Positions 27,915-37,411 of a stretch of 64,000 nucleotides of DNA are shown piece by piece; position 1 is the first letter of the stretch; each line of letters begins with the position of its first letter. The stretch comes from Lachnospiraceae bacterium (GTDB lineage: Bacteria > Bacillota > Clostridia > Lachnospirales > Lachnospiraceae). The stretch lies in the NCBI GenBank assembly GCA_024403415.1, contig JAKSRY010000002.1, forward strand, positions 1 through 64,000, in the 5' to 3' direction. The notes under the pieces were generated by a model. The model worked only from the letters and a program-made list of their open reading frames with translations, searched no databases and was not told where the DNA came from. The translations under genes and the position numbers were made by a program.

Positions 27915-27923
27915 TGATATAAT
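27915..27923 (+). promoter_or_regulatory. Extended -10 element before pfkA
   Basis: TGATATAAT at 27915-27923 fits an extended -10; no good -35 is seen. The rest of the 27738-28006 gap is AT-rich with no recognised feature. Confidence 0.45.
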
Positions 27924-28006
27924 TTAGAAGTTTAATAAGTTAATTATAGATATATGCTTTTAATGATATTGACATTCATATGAGACTTTTATGGAAAGGG
28001 CAAGTT

Positions 28007-28981
28007 ATGGCTAAAAAAATCAATACAATTGCAGTACTTACATCAGGTGGTGATGCGCCGGGAATGAATGCAGCAATTCGTGCTGTCGTAAGAAAATCTC
28101 TTCAGAACGGACTTAATGTTAAAGGTATTAAAAAGGGTTATGCCGGTCTGCTTAATGAAGAAATCATAGATTTGCAGAAGAAGGATGTTTCGGACATTAT
28201 CCAGAGAGGTGGAACAGTTCTTGGAACGGCCAGATGTCCTGAATTTGCAGAACTTGAGGTTCAGCAAAAGGCTGCTGAAATATGCAGAAAGCATGGAATA
28301 GACGGTATTGTTGTTATCGGAGGAGACGGTTCCTACAGAGGAGCATTGGCACTTTCAAGACAGGGAATCAATACTGTTGGACTTCCAGGAACAATCGATC
28401 TTGATATCTCATGTACAGATTATACTATCGGTTTTGATACAGCCATTAATACTGCTATGCAGGCTATCGATAAGGTCAGAGATACATCAAGCTCACATGA
28501 GAGATGTTCAATCATCGAAGTAATGGGAAGAAATGCAGGATATATTGCATTATGGTGTGGTATCGCAAATGGTGCCGAGGATATTCTTATTCCCGAAAAA
28601 TACGATTATAATGAGCAGAGTATCATTAATAATATTATTAACAACCGTAAGCGCGGTAAGACACATCATATCATAATTAATGCTGAGGGAATCGGACATT
28701 CAACATCTATGGCAAGAAGAATTGAAGCAGCTACAGGTGTTGAGACCAGAGCGACTATTCTTGGATACATGCAGCGTGGTGGTTCTCCAACCTGTAAGGA
28801 CAGATTCTTTGCATCAGTAATGGGTGCATACGCAGCAGATCTTCTTGCTGATGGCAAGACTAACAGAGTTGTATGTCATAAAAACGGTGATTTTTGTGAC
28901 TTTGACATTGAAGAAGCTCTTCAGATGGAAAAGCAGATTTCCGAATATCAGTTTGAAGTAGCAAGACAATTATCTTTATAA
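28007..28981 (+). CDS. pfkA: ATP-dependent 6-phosphofructokinase
   Basis: 324 residues from the ATG at 28007, with GGAAAGGG just upstream; an upstream in-frame start is rejected. TSGGDAPGMNAAIR opens the Rossmann domain, GGDGSYRGA carries the Gly associated with ATP rather than PPi use, and DTSSSHERCSIIEVMGR and GYMQRGGSPTCKDR are family signatures. It phosphorylates fructose 6-phosphate in glycolysis. The catalytic segment reads TIDLD (131-133 DLD) where most bacterial enzymes have TIDND; both Asp residues are kept. The methyltransferase gene begins two bases after its stop. Confidence 0.95.
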   Translation: MAKKINTIAVLTSGGDAPGMNAAIRAVVRKSLQNGLNVKGIKKGYAGLLNEEIIDLQKKDVSDIIQRGGTVLGTARCPEFAELEVQQKAAEICRKHGIDGIVVIGGDGSYRGALALSRQGINTVGLPGTIDLDISCTDYTIGFDTAINTAMQAIDKVRDTSSSHERCSIIEVMGRNAGYIALWCGIANGAEDILIPEKYDYNEQSIINNIINNRKRGKTHHIIINAEGIGHSTSMARRIEAATGVETRATILGYMQRGGSPTCKDRFFASVMGAYAADLLADGKTNRVVCHKNGDFCDFDIEEALQMEKQISEYQFEVARQLSL

Positions 28982-28982
28982 T

Positions 28983-29795
28983 ATGATAACGAGTATTTCA
29001 AATGCAAAAATCAGGCATTTGGTGGAACTGAATCAAAAAGGAAGAACCAGAAATAAGGAAGGTCTTTTTCTGGGAGAAGGGATTAGACTTTTTGGTGAAG
29101 CACCTGAGAATCTGATTAAAGAAATATATATAGATGAAATGACTTTTGAGGAGATGAAGGAGTGCTCTGTGAGGACTCCTTTAACTCGTTTAGGGGAAAC
29201 ATATAATAAGGTCATGACCTGTAGAGAACTAGGGATACCGGTAGAGACTGTTTCGTCAGATGTTTTTCGTAAGGCCTCAGATACAGATTCACCGCAAGGT
29301 ATACTTTTCGTGGTTAAGAAGCCGGTTTATTCAATGAATGATATTATAGGTGGAAATATATTAATCCTTGAGGATATTCAGGATCCCGGGAACCTTGGAA
29401 CGATGATGAGAACCGGAGAAGGCGCGGGAATTTCCGGAATTATCATGACTAAGGGTACAGTCGATTTGTTTAACCCAAAGACTGTTCGTGCCACCATGGG
29501 ATCTTTGTTCAGAGTTCCATATATTTATACTGATGATGTAAAGTCTGTGTGTGATGAACTTAAGAAGAATTCAGTAAAAATATATGCTGCTCACTTAAAA
29601 GGAGAAGTTTTCTTTGATGAGATAGAATATGCAGGTAACAGTGCTTTTATGATTGGAAATGAGGGCAATGGATTAACTGATGAGGCTGCAGCCTTGGCGG
29701 ATAGTTACATTAAGATTCCGATGGGTGGACAACTGGAATCTTTGAATGCAGCTGTGGCAGCAGCTCTTCTTATGTATGCAGGCAGAAGAAAGTAA
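28983..29795 (+). CDS. TrmH/SpoU-family RNA 2'-O-methyltransferase
   Basis: 270 residues. An N-terminal substrate-binding domain (ISNAKIRHLVELN, then RNKEGLFLGEG) precedes the SPOUT domain with the three knot motifs: DPGNLGTMMRT, IGNEGNGLT and IPMGGQLESLNAAVA. Relatives 2'-O-methylate 23S rRNA or tRNA. The exact target is not clear. It starts one base after the pfkA stop without its own ribosome binding site, so it is probably translationally coupled. Confidence 0.92.
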   Translation: MITSISNAKIRHLVELNQKGRTRNKEGLFLGEGIRLFGEAPENLIKEIYIDEMTFEEMKECSVRTPLTRLGETYNKVMTCRELGIPVETVSSDVFRKASDTDSPQGILFVVKKPVYSMNDIIGGNILILEDIQDPGNLGTMMRTGEGAGISGIIMTKGTVDLFNPKTVRATMGSLFRVPYIYTDDVKSVCDELKKNSVKIYAAHLKGEVFFDEIEYAGNSAFMIGNEGNGLTDEAAALADSYIKIPMGGQLESLNAAVAAALLMYAGRRK

Positions 29796-29898
29796 TTCTT
29801 TTTATTAATAAGCAGATGCCACTTTTAGAGTGTATTGCATCTATAGAACCTACCGATATTGGAAGTGAGTTTAATAATATAGACAGGAGAGATTAAAA

Positions 29899-30693
29899 AT
29901 GGTTATTGGTTTTGTTGGACTTGGAAATATGGCAAAGGCCATGATTAGCGGTATTCTTGGTAAAGGACTCTATGCACCGGAGGAAATTATAGGTTCTGCC
30001 AGAACAAAAGAAACCTGTGATAAAGCCAAAAAAGAATTTGATATCAGTACAACAACAGATAATATAGAGGTTGCAGCCAATGCCGATATACTGGTTCTTG
30101 CAATCAAACCACAGATGTTTAAGGGAGTAGTTCCAACAATCGCCGGAATGATTAAGAAAGATGCCATAGTGGTAAGTATTGCTGCCGGCAAAACTATCAA
30201 TGAGCTTGAAGAGATGTTGGGAAAAGACAAAAAAATCGTAAGACTTATGCCCAACACCCCTGCAATGGTTAATGCCGGAATTACGGCTGTTACTCCCAAT
30301 TCGAATATTTCAGAAGAAGATTTGGCAAAAGTCATTAAGATTTGTGAATCCTTCGGACTTGCCGAAAGAATTCCGGAATCAATGATGGATGCTTTTGTTG
30401 CAGTTGCAGGATCGTCACCTGCGTATGTGTTTATGTATATGGAAGCTCTTGCCGATGCTGCAGTACAGGCCGGAATTCCGAGAGCTCAGGCCTATAAATT
30501 TGCTGCAGCATCAACAATGGGTTCTGCAAAGCTTATGCTTGAAACAGGAAAACATCCCGGGGTTTTGAAAGACATGGTATGTTCTCCGGCAGGTACTACA
30601 ATTGAAGCTGTGCATGTTCTTGAAGATGCAGGTTTCAGAGCAGCAGTTATGGATGCTGTTGAGGCGTGCGTTGAAAAGTCCAAGAGGTTGTAA
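29899..30693 (+). CDS. proC: Pyrroline-5-carboxylate reductase
   Basis: 264 residues. GFVGLGNMAKAMISG is the NAD(P)-binding loop, LAIKPQ and VSIAAG follow, and the dimerisation domain has the signature SSPAYVFMYMEALADAAV through SPAGTTIEAVHVLE. It performs the last step of proline synthesis. ACAGGAGAG precedes the ATG. An MBOAT gene follows after two bases, which would place a glycan-modification pair on the same transcript. Confidence 0.95.
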   Translation: MVIGFVGLGNMAKAMISGILGKGLYAPEEIIGSARTKETCDKAKKEFDISTTTDNIEVAANADILVLAIKPQMFKGVVPTIAGMIKKDAIVVSIAAGKTINELEEMLGKDKKIVRLMPNTPAMVNAGITAVTPNSNISEEDLAKVIKICESFGLAERIPESMMDAFVAVAGSSPAYVFMYMEALADAAVQAGIPRAQAYKFAAASTMGSAKLMLETGKHPGVLKDMVCSPAGTTIEAVHVLEDAGFRAAVMDAVEACVEKSKRL

Positions 30694-30695
30694 TA

Positions 30696-32177
30696 ATGTT
30701 ATTTAATTCGTATCAATTTTTGGTATTTTTTCCGATAGTTTGTCTTTTGTACTTTATATTGCCCCAAAAGGTGAGATGGATATGGTTACTGGCATCTAGC
30801 TATTATTTTTATATGTGTTGGAATCCGGTTTACCTTATATTGATTGTGATATCTACGATAATAACTTACCTTTGTGCAATTTTTGTTGAAAAGGCAGAAA
30901 TGAATTCCACGAAGCGGCTTATTATTGCTGTTAGTATAGTGCTAAATATAGGGATACTGGGGTATTTCAAGTATACAAATTTCTTCGTCGATTCAATTAA
31001 TTCTATATTTTCTTTCTTAAAAATTAATCCAATTGGCAAATTGGATATTGTTTTGCCTGTGGGAATCTCTTTCTACACCTTTCAGGCTATAGGTTATACG
31101 ATTGACGTATATCGGAATGAAATAAATGCAGAGAAAAATATATTTAGATATGCACTATTTGTGTCTTTCTTTCCACAACTTGTAGCAGGCCCTATCGAAA
31201 GATCGAAGAATCTTATGATTCAAATTAGAAATGAGGCACATAACAAGGTATGGGATTATAGACGAATAACTCAGGGACTTATAATGATGCTCTGGGGACT
31301 ATTTATGAAGATGGTTATTTCAGATAGAATAGCCATTATTGTTGATCATATTTTTGACAATTATGAAGAGTATCATATGACGGGACTTTTTGTTGGTGCT
31401 GTGGCATTTGCTATTCAGATATATACCGATTTTAATGGATATTCGACAATTGCAATTGGTGCTGCCAAAGTACTGGGATTTGAACTTATGGAGAACTTTA
31501 ATACACCATTTTTTGCGCGTAGCATTGCGGACCTGTGGAGAAGATGGCATATTTCAATGAGCTCATGGTTTAGAGATTATATTTATATACCTTTAGGTGG
31601 AAATCGTAAGGGAAAACTCAAGAAGTACAGAAATCTTATGGTTACGTTCATGGTTTCCGGCCTATGGCATGGAGCAAATTGGACTTTTGTATTTTGGGGA
31701 GCTATAAATGGATTTTATCAGGTAATAGGTGATTTATTAAAACCGATTAAAAATAAAATCAATGGTGTTATGCATACCAAGACTGAATCTTTTGGATATA
31801 AGCTCATGCAGGCGCTTATAACCTTTGGATTGTTTGCTTTTTCATTTATTTTCTTTCGAGCCGAGACAATTACAGATGGTTTCCATTATATTGGAAGAAT
31901 GATTAAGTATAGAGACTGGTGGGCATTATTTGATGGAAGTATTCTTACTTATGGACTCGAAGGTTTAGATATGCAAATTTTGGTAATATCTTTGATTATA
32001 TTACTCATTGTGAGCATAGTAAGGTACAAGAGGTCTCTTAACATAGCACAGTACCTTGATAGACAATGTTTAGCATTCAGGTGGATGGTACTAATAATAT
32101 TGATAATGTTTATTCTCAATTTTGGATTTTATGGACCTCAATTTAATTCTGCACAATTTATATATTTTCAATTCTAA
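30696..32177 (+). CDS. MBOAT O-acyltransferase (AlgI-like), module 1
   Basis: 493 residues with many membrane segments. PVGISFYTFQAIGY, LVAGPIERSKN, WRRWHISMSSWFRDYIYIPLGG and SGLWHGANWTF, whose His is the expected catalytic residue, are the AlgI/DltB-type MBOAT signatures. Such proteins carry acyl groups across the membrane for O-acylation of surface glycans. The following SGNH gene is the expected partner. The gene starts two bases after proC and is clearly more AT-rich than it. Confidence 0.92.
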   Translation: MLFNSYQFLVFFPIVCLLYFILPQKVRWIWLLASSYYFYMCWNPVYLILIVISTIITYLCAIFVEKAEMNSTKRLIIAVSIVLNIGILGYFKYTNFFVDSINSIFSFLKINPIGKLDIVLPVGISFYTFQAIGYTIDVYRNEINAEKNIFRYALFVSFFPQLVAGPIERSKNLMIQIRNEAHNKVWDYRRITQGLIMMLWGLFMKMVISDRIAIIVDHIFDNYEEYHMTGLFVGAVAFAIQIYTDFNGYSTIAIGAAKVLGFELMENFNTPFFARSIADLWRRWHISMSSWFRDYIYIPLGGNRKGKLKKYRNLMVTFMVSGLWHGANWTFVFWGAINGFYQVIGDLLKPIKNKINGVMHTKTESFGYKLMQALITFGLFAFSFIFFRAETITDGFHYIGRMIKYRDWWALFDGSILTYGLEGLDMQILVISLIILLIVSIVRYKRSLNIAQYLDRQCLAFRWMVLIILIMFILNFGFYGPQFNSAQFIYFQF

Positions 32178-32260
32178 GATTTGTTTATGAGTTCTATTTT
32201 GATGAATGAAGAGAATGAAAACAGGTATAGTATATTATTTTAAAGAATGCAAATGGTTAA

Positions 32261-33715
32261 ATGGAGCAATTATTGATGAATGCGAAGATAATAAATATGT
32301 TGAAAATGATAGGATTTATAGCCTTAGTATCATTATGCATTAGTTTCTCGTTTAAGGCTCTTGTTTATAAAGATACTGGCGGAGGCGGTGGATTTGATAG
32401 ATTAGAAAACCTTCCTGAAAATTCTGTAGATGTTATTTTTTTTGGAAATAGTCATTGCCATTGTACTGTAGATCAAGGATTTCTTTGGGATAATTACGGT
32501 ATGGCAGGGTTTACTTTTACTGCTGGAAGTCAGCCGATTGATAGTACTGCTAGCTTTGTGGAGTATGCTGTTTCAATCCAAAATCCTAAGGTTATTGTAG
32601 TTGAAATAAGTGGAATATTTGCAGATGAATTAGACTCAGATTATGTGGACATATACAGAAATTTAGTGGGAATGGATTACTCACTTGATTATGTTGATAG
32701 AGCATTAACTATGGCTAAATCAATAGGAAACACTTTTGAATGTAAGTTTGAATTACTGACAAAATACCCCCTTGTCCATAACAGATATAGGGAATTAGGA
32801 CGTGAAGATTATGTATTGGATATTCCCTATATGATGGGTTATAAAGGAAGTATGGAGACGGTGCCTTATGAAAGGCCCAGTGTTGAAGAATGGACATCAT
32901 CTGACCCTATTTCAGAAGATGTACTAAGTCAAGTAGAAAAAATAGTGGATATAGCAAAAGAGAACAATGTTGAATTAGTTTTTTTTGCAGCACCGCTTGT
33001 AATTAATCAGCATAAGCAAGAACGTTATAATGCCTTTGAAAAATATGCAGATAGCAATAGTCTTTTATTTGTAAATTTTAATAATCTTTATGATGAATTA
33101 GCATTAGATTTTGCAACAGATTTTAGAGATCCGGATCACCTTAACAATAGAGGAGCGGTTAAGGTGACAAGTGTCCTTGCCGAAAAGATTAAATCAAAAT
33201 ATAAGATTCCTGATAGGCGTGGTGATAAAAAATACATATTATGGGATATGAATAGTCGTTATCTTCAGGATAAATCGATAAGAAATAATTTATCTCCTGA
33301 AGTAGATTTCAATACTTACATGAATGCAGTTAATCTTATCAGCGACCGATATGTTTCAATTATTAGATTGTCAGGAAATTATATGGCTATTCCAGAAAAT
33401 TATTCTAATGGGCTTGAAGATTGTGGAATAACAAGAGAAGATTTTAGCGAAGGTGGCTGTATCATTGTTGAAAATGGAAAAGTGTCAAAGCAATTGACTG
33501 GTGAATATTCATACTGCATATCTACTCCAAAAGAAGAAATACATATTGATTCAAAAAGAAATAGATTTCTTATTGACGGAGTTAATTATGAACTTCCGGA
33601 TAATAGTATTGGAGTAATAATATATGATTTTGAATTAGGATATCTTGTAGATGTTGTTAGTGTTGATATTTATCAAGATGGAACTATAGTAAAACATCCC
33701 AGCATTGATTTGTAG
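32261..33715 (+). CDS. SGNH/DltD-like acylation partner, module 1
   Basis: 484 residues. One N-terminal membrane segment, then an outer SGNH-like domain: FFGNSH (Ser64 the likely nucleophile), VVEISG, and DPDHLNNRGA with the DxxH pair. A C-terminal region of about 150 residues beyond the SGNH fold is unrecognised and probably beta-rich. In analogous systems (AlgX/AlgJ, PatB, DltD) the SGNH partner transfers the acyl group delivered by the MBOAT protein. The ATG at 32276, nine bases after a GGAG, is an alternative start. Confidence 0.8.
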   Translation: MEQLLMNAKIINMLKMIGFIALVSLCISFSFKALVYKDTGGGGGFDRLENLPENSVDVIFFGNSHCHCTVDQGFLWDNYGMAGFTFTAGSQPIDSTASFVEYAVSIQNPKVIVVEISGIFADELDSDYVDIYRNLVGMDYSLDYVDRALTMAKSIGNTFECKFELLTKYPLVHNRYRELGREDYVLDIPYMMGYKGSMETVPYERPSVEEWTSSDPISEDVLSQVEKIVDIAKENNVELVFFAAPLVINQHKQERYNAFEKYADSNSLLFVNFNNLYDELALDFATDFRDPDHLNNRGAVKVTSVLAEKIKSKYKIPDRRGDKKYILWDMNSRYLQDKSIRNNLSPEVDFNTYMNAVNLISDRYVSIIRLSGNYMAIPENYSNGLEDCGITREDFSEGGCIIVENGKVSKQLTGEYSYCISTPKEEIHIDSKRNRFLIDGVNYELPDNSIGVIIYDFELGYLVDVVSVDIYQDGTIVKHPSIDL

Positions 33716-33737
33716 ACTATATTTAAAATGTATTAAT

Positions 33738-33766
33738 TTGACTTTTATAGTCAACTTTGCTATTAT
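33738..33766 (+). promoter_or_regulatory. Predicted promoter with overlapping dyad
   Basis: TTGACT (33738-33743), a 17-base spacer and TATTAT (33761-33766). The -35 box is also one arm of a perfect 6-bp dyad, TTGACT-N5-AGTCAA (33738-33754), a possible operator. Confidence 0.6.
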
Positions 33767-33817
33767 GTGGTTTACGTAATAACAACGATAGCTTTTGCTA
33801 TGTTTAGATTTTAAAAA

Positions 33818-33845
33818 GTCAAAATGACACACATGTCATTTTGAC
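33818..33845. promoter_or_regulatory. 12-bp inverted repeat before the ribosome binding site
   Basis: GTCAAAATGACA (33818-33829) and its exact complement (33834-33845) with a 4-base loop end one base before the AAAAGG ribosome binding region. It could be an operator, sharing GTCA half-sites with the upstream dyad, or an RNA hairpin affecting translation. Confidence 0.7.
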
Positions 33846-33859
33846 AAAAGGTGACCGCG

Positions 33860-35023
33860 ATGAACAAGGTGAAAAATCAGCTCATCCTTGGTACATTAAT
33901 CATTGGATTATTACCGCTGTTTTGGATGGCTGATCAGGTTACGGCTGAGACCTACGAAGGGGCAGGATATTCTTTCCCCAATGCAGGATTTGCAACTGTA
34001 ATTAACCAGTCTTCTTTGGAAGTCGAAGAAGTCGAAAACACAGAAGAAGTTAAATTAAATATTTACGAGAAGTTTGATGTTGAGAAGACGCGTATGTTAA
34101 CAGAGCTTGTTATGGCTAATGTTAATAATACGCTTAATGTGCGTTCAGATGCCACAGAGGATTCTCAAAAGGTCGGCTATATGTACAGAGACTGTGGAGG
34201 CACCATTCTTGAAAAGGGAGAAGGCTGGACCAAAATTCAATCAGGTGCGCTGACCGGATGGTGTTCAGATGACTATCTTATTTTCGGTGATGAAGCAGTA
34301 TCAATGGCGGAAGATGTTGGTAACTGGTTGGTGACAAGCAGATCCGATGCAATGCGACTCAGAGAGGAACCTGCTGAGGATGCAGAGGTTATTTCAATTA
34401 TGTCTAAGGCAGATATTGCAGACTTCGTTGAAATTATCAATGATGACTGGATAAGCGTTGAACTTGATGGCGAATTTGGCTATCTTATGGCTGATTATGT
34501 TGATGTAACCTTCCATATTGATGAAGGTGAGACGATGGAAAATGTTAAGGCCAGACTAAAGATAGAGGAACAGCTTCGAGAAGAAGCAGAGAAGGCAGCT
34601 AAAGAAAAAGCAGAAAAAGAGCGTGCCGAAAGAATTGCTGCAGAACTTGCGAAGGATAAAAATAAGAACAGAGGTAAGCTTCCGGCTACTGCAGATGAAT
34701 TAAGACTTTTGGCTGCACTGATATACTGCGAGGCAGGTAACCAGCCATATGAAGGACTTATAGCAGTTGGTGCGGTTGTTATGAACAGAGTTAAGTCTCC
34801 GGCATACCCTAATACCATTTATTCAGTTATTTATGCATCGGGACAGTTTACTCCGGCTTTATCGGGCAAGGTTGCAAGAATTTATGAAAGCGGACCGCCT
34901 GACAGATGCATTCAGGCAGCTGTAGAAGCCATTAACGGAGAGACTACAGTGGGTGGAGCAACTCACTTCAGAAGAAATAACGGAAGACCAGGTCTTGTAA
35001 TAGGAGACCATGTATTCTGGTAA
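33860..35023 (+). CDS. SH3-domain SleB/CwlJ-like cell-wall hydrolase
   Basis: 387 residues from the ATG at 33860 with AAAAGG at normal distance; the GTG at 33851 is less likely. A signal peptide or anchor (about 5-28) is followed by two bacterial SH3-like domains (LNVRSDATEDSQKVG near 100; MRLREEPAEDAEVIS near 180), a charged helical linker of about 40 residues, and a C-terminal Hydrolase_2 domain whose YCEAGNQPYEG carries the catalytic Glu, ending GDHVFW. The SH3 domains should bind the wall and the hydrolase cleave glycan strands, as in spore germination or wall turnover. It appears to have its own promoter. Confidence 0.9.
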   Translation: MNKVKNQLILGTLIIGLLPLFWMADQVTAETYEGAGYSFPNAGFATVINQSSLEVEEVENTEEVKLNIYEKFDVEKTRMLTELVMANVNNTLNVRSDATEDSQKVGYMYRDCGGTILEKGEGWTKIQSGALTGWCSDDYLIFGDEAVSMAEDVGNWLVTSRSDAMRLREEPAEDAEVISIMSKADIADFVEIINDDWISVELDGEFGYLMADYVDVTFHIDEGETMENVKARLKIEEQLREEAEKAAKEKAEKERAERIAAELAKDKNKNRGKLPATADELRLLAALIYCEAGNQPYEGLIAVGAVVMNRVKSPAYPNTIYSVIYASGQFTPALSGKVARIYESGPPDRCIQAAVEAINGETTVGGATHFRRNNGRPGLVIGDHVFW

Positions 35024-35054
35024 TAAATTTAACACTTAAAACTGAATTTAGTAT

Positions 35055-35188
35055 GGATGGATTTATAAATTCTGTCGCAGACACGCTTTCGCTCCGTTGA
35101 AAAACGTTGCCCTACTAAATTCACACTACGTGTTCATTAAGTAGAGACGTTTTTCAAGGGTCAGCGAAGCAGAACTATAAATCCATCC
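35055..35188. repeat. 134-bp imperfect palindromic element
   Basis: The two ends are near-perfect inverted copies: GGATGGATTTATA (35055-35067) is repeated in inverse at 35176-35188. Inner blocks also pair, including TTGAAAAACGT near 35097-35107 with its complement near 35147-35157, down to a small loop near 35127. The left arm carries about ten extra bases. It could be a miniature mobile element, a genome-wide palindromic repeat, or a structured RNA. No target-site duplication is evident. Confidence 0.75.
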
Positions 35189-35216
35189 TTGAAAAGATTT
35201 CAGATTGGAGAATGAT

Positions 35217-36206
35217 ATGATTAATTTAAAAGGACGCAATTTCCTTAAACTTTTAGATTTTACCCCGGAAGAGATATTATATCTTGTTGATTTGGCAGCA
35301 GATCTTAAGGACAAGAAAAAGAAGGGAATTCTTACAACAGATATGCATAAGGGAAAGAATATTGCCCTTATATTTGAAAAGACAAGTACCCGTACAAGAT
35401 GTTCCTTTGAGGTTGCAGCACATGATCTTGGAATAGGAACTACTTATCTTGATCCCAAGGCTTCACAGATAGGAAAGAAGGAATCAATAGAAGACACAGC
35501 ACAGGTACTTGGTTCGATGTTTGAAGGAATCGAATACAGAGGCTTTGAGCAGACTAAGGTTGAAACACTTGCAAAATTTGCAGGAGTACCGGTATGGAAT
35601 GGACTGACTAATGAATTCCATCCGACACAGATGCTCGCTGACGTGCTTACAATAAGAGAGAAGCTTGGCAGAATTAAAGGCGTAAAGCTTACATACATGG
35701 GTGATGCAAGATATAACATGGGTAACTCACTTATGGTAGTGTGCGCAAAACTTGGAATGCACTTCACTGCCTGCACATCAAAGAAATATTTCCCTGAACA
35801 GTCTCTTATTGATGAGTGTCTCGAGGTTGCAAAGACAACCGGTGCAACACTTACCTTCACAGAATCTGTTGAAGAAGGAACCAAGGATGCTGATGTTATC
35901 TATACTGATATCTGGGTATCAATGGGAGAACCTGAAGAGGTATGGAAAGAAAGAATAGATGCTCTTTTACCATATCAGGTTAATGCAAAGGCAATGGCTA
36001 ATGCCAAGAAAGAGGCTGTATTTATGCATTGTCTGCCTTCGTATCATAATCTGGAAACAGAGGTTGGACGTGAAGTATATGAGAAGTTCGGACTTGCTGA
36101 ACTTGAAGTTACTGATGAGGTATTCAAGGGTCCTCAGTCAGTAGTATTTGCAGAAGCTGAAAACCGTATGCATACAATCAAGGCGGTTATCGCAGCAACA
36201 TTATAA
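35217..36206 (+). CDS. argF: Ornithine carbamoyltransferase
   Basis: 329 residues from the ATG at 35217, six bases after a GGAG; an upstream TTG is rejected. STRTRCSFEVA binds carbamoyl phosphate, FHPTQMLAD and MGDARYNMGNS bind ligands, and MHCLPSYH holds the catalytic Cys of the ornithine-binding loop. It forms citrulline from ornithine and carbamoyl phosphate, in arginine synthesis or, in reverse, catabolism. No arc genes are adjacent, which slightly favours the biosynthetic role. The palindromic element lies directly upstream. Confidence 0.95.
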   Translation: MINLKGRNFLKLLDFTPEEILYLVDLAADLKDKKKKGILTTDMHKGKNIALIFEKTSTRTRCSFEVAAHDLGIGTTYLDPKASQIGKKESIEDTAQVLGSMFEGIEYRGFEQTKVETLAKFAGVPVWNGLTNEFHPTQMLADVLTIREKLGRIKGVKLTYMGDARYNMGNSLMVVCAKLGMHFTACTSKKYFPEQSLIDECLEVAKTTGATLTFTESVEEGTKDADVIYTDIWVSMGEPEEVWKERIDALLPYQVNAKAMANAKKEAVFMHCLPSYHNLETEVGREVYEKFGLAELEVTDEVFKGPQSVVFAEAENRMHTIKAVIAATL

Positions 36207-36227
36207 TTCTTAACGATTAGTGTGTGA

Positions 36228-36599
36228 ATGAATACAGGTGATTTGAGGTTAACTATGGATGATTCAAGAGTAATTTGCGGCTCAAATGCCTACGACCAAA
36301 AATATTATTTTAATGAGAAATATAATTCTATTCCCGATTCCATCAAGGAGGAACTCCATATAATTGCGGTTCTTTTTACAGAAGAGGTCGGAGGAATCTT
36401 TACGATTGAGTTTGATGATGAGGGAAATGTTGCAATGAGGACGGAGTACGCTCCTGAGGATTATCTTTACGATGAAATAGGTTCCGGGCTTCTAATCAGC
36501 GAAATCAGAAGAAAAAGACAGGAACTGTTTGAATCCTTATCATTGTACTATAAGGCTGTTATTCTGAAACAGGATATAGCAGGTCTTCTAGACGAATAG
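36228..36599 (+). CDS. Conserved Clostridia protein, DUF6145-like
   Basis: 123 residues, acidic and soluble. VICGSNAYDQKYYFN near the start, VLFTEEVGGIFTIEFDDEGN in the middle and a helical C-terminus resemble short Lachnospiraceae proteins I place, with some doubt, in DUF6145. No function is known. It lies 21 bases after argF and 26 before coaX, so it is probably cotranscribed with both. Confidence 0.7.
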   Translation: MNTGDLRLTMDDSRVICGSNAYDQKYYFNEKYNSIPDSIKEELHIIAVLFTEEVGGIFTIEFDDEGNVAMRTEYAPEDYLYDEIGSGLLISEIRRKRQELFESLSLYYKAVILKQDIAGLLDE

Positions 36600-36625
36600 A
36601 CATTTTAGAAATATAGAGGTTTTGA

Positions 36626-37411
36626 ATGTTATTAACTATAGATGTCGGTAATACGAATATAACACTTGGTTTTTTTGATGGGGACAAGCTGCTTAACACA
36701 TGCAGAATGATGTCCAAGATTGAAAGAACATCAGATGAGTATGGCATTACAATCAGCCAGCTTTTGAATGTTAATGGAATTGAGGTTGACGATGTTGAAG
36801 GTGTTGTTATAGCTTCGGTTGTACCCAAGGTAATGCATTCGCTTACAAGCGGGGTTGTAAAATATTTACATCATAAGCCACTTATTGTTGGACCCGGCAT
36901 TAAGACAGGAATCAAGATTGTTACGGAGAATCCAAGAGAAATTGGTGCTGACAGAATTGTTGATGCTGTCGGGGCGTATATGAAATATGGCGGGCCGGTT
37001 CTGGTCCTTGATTTTGGAACAGCCACAACTTATGACCTTGTGGATGGAGACGGAAAATTTGTTGCCGGTATTACGGCACCGGGAATCAGGATTTCGGCAA
37101 AGGCTTTATGGGAGGACACTGCAAAGCTTCCGGAAATAGAAATTAGGAAGCCTGCGTCAATTCTTGCACAGGAAACAATCAGCAGTATGCAGGCAGGCCT
37201 TGTATACGGACAGATTGGACAGACAGAATATATCATCAACAAGGTAAGAGAAGAATCAGGCTACAAAGATATGAAGGTTATAGCAACCGGAGGTCTTGGA
37301 AGCATTATCTGTGATGAAACCAATCTTATTGATGTTTATGACAGAAATCTGACACTTGATGGATTGAGATTGATATATGAAAAAAATCAGGATAGGAAAC
37401 ATAGAAGTTAA
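36626..37411 (+). CDS. coaX: Type III pantothenate kinase
   Basis: 261 residues. [17 protein letters not shown] is the phosphate-binding loop of the ASKHA fold, [11 protein letters not shown] and [12 protein letters not shown] supply catalytic Asp residues, and GITAPGI and ATGGLGS follow. It phosphorylates pantothenate, the first step of coenzyme A synthesis. Its 3' end overlaps the dusB start by 35 bases in another frame, indicating coupled expression. Confidence 0.95.
   Translation: MLLTIDVGNTNITLGFFDGDKLLNTCRMMSKIERTSDEYGITISQLLNVNGIEVDDVEGVVIASVVPKVMHSLTSGVVKYLHHKPLIVGPGIKTGIKIVTENPREIGADRIVDAVGAYMKYGGPVLVLDFGTATTYDLVDGDGKFVAGITAPGIRISAKALWEDTAKLPEIEIRKPASILAQETISSMQAGLVYGQIGQTEYIINKVREESGYKDMKVIATGGLGSIICDETNLIDVYDRNLTLDGLRLIYEKNQDRKHRS

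Noticed and set aside
29796-29898. T-box or other leader before proC.
   Set aside because: The gap is only about 100 bases and no specifier or antiterminator core is visible.
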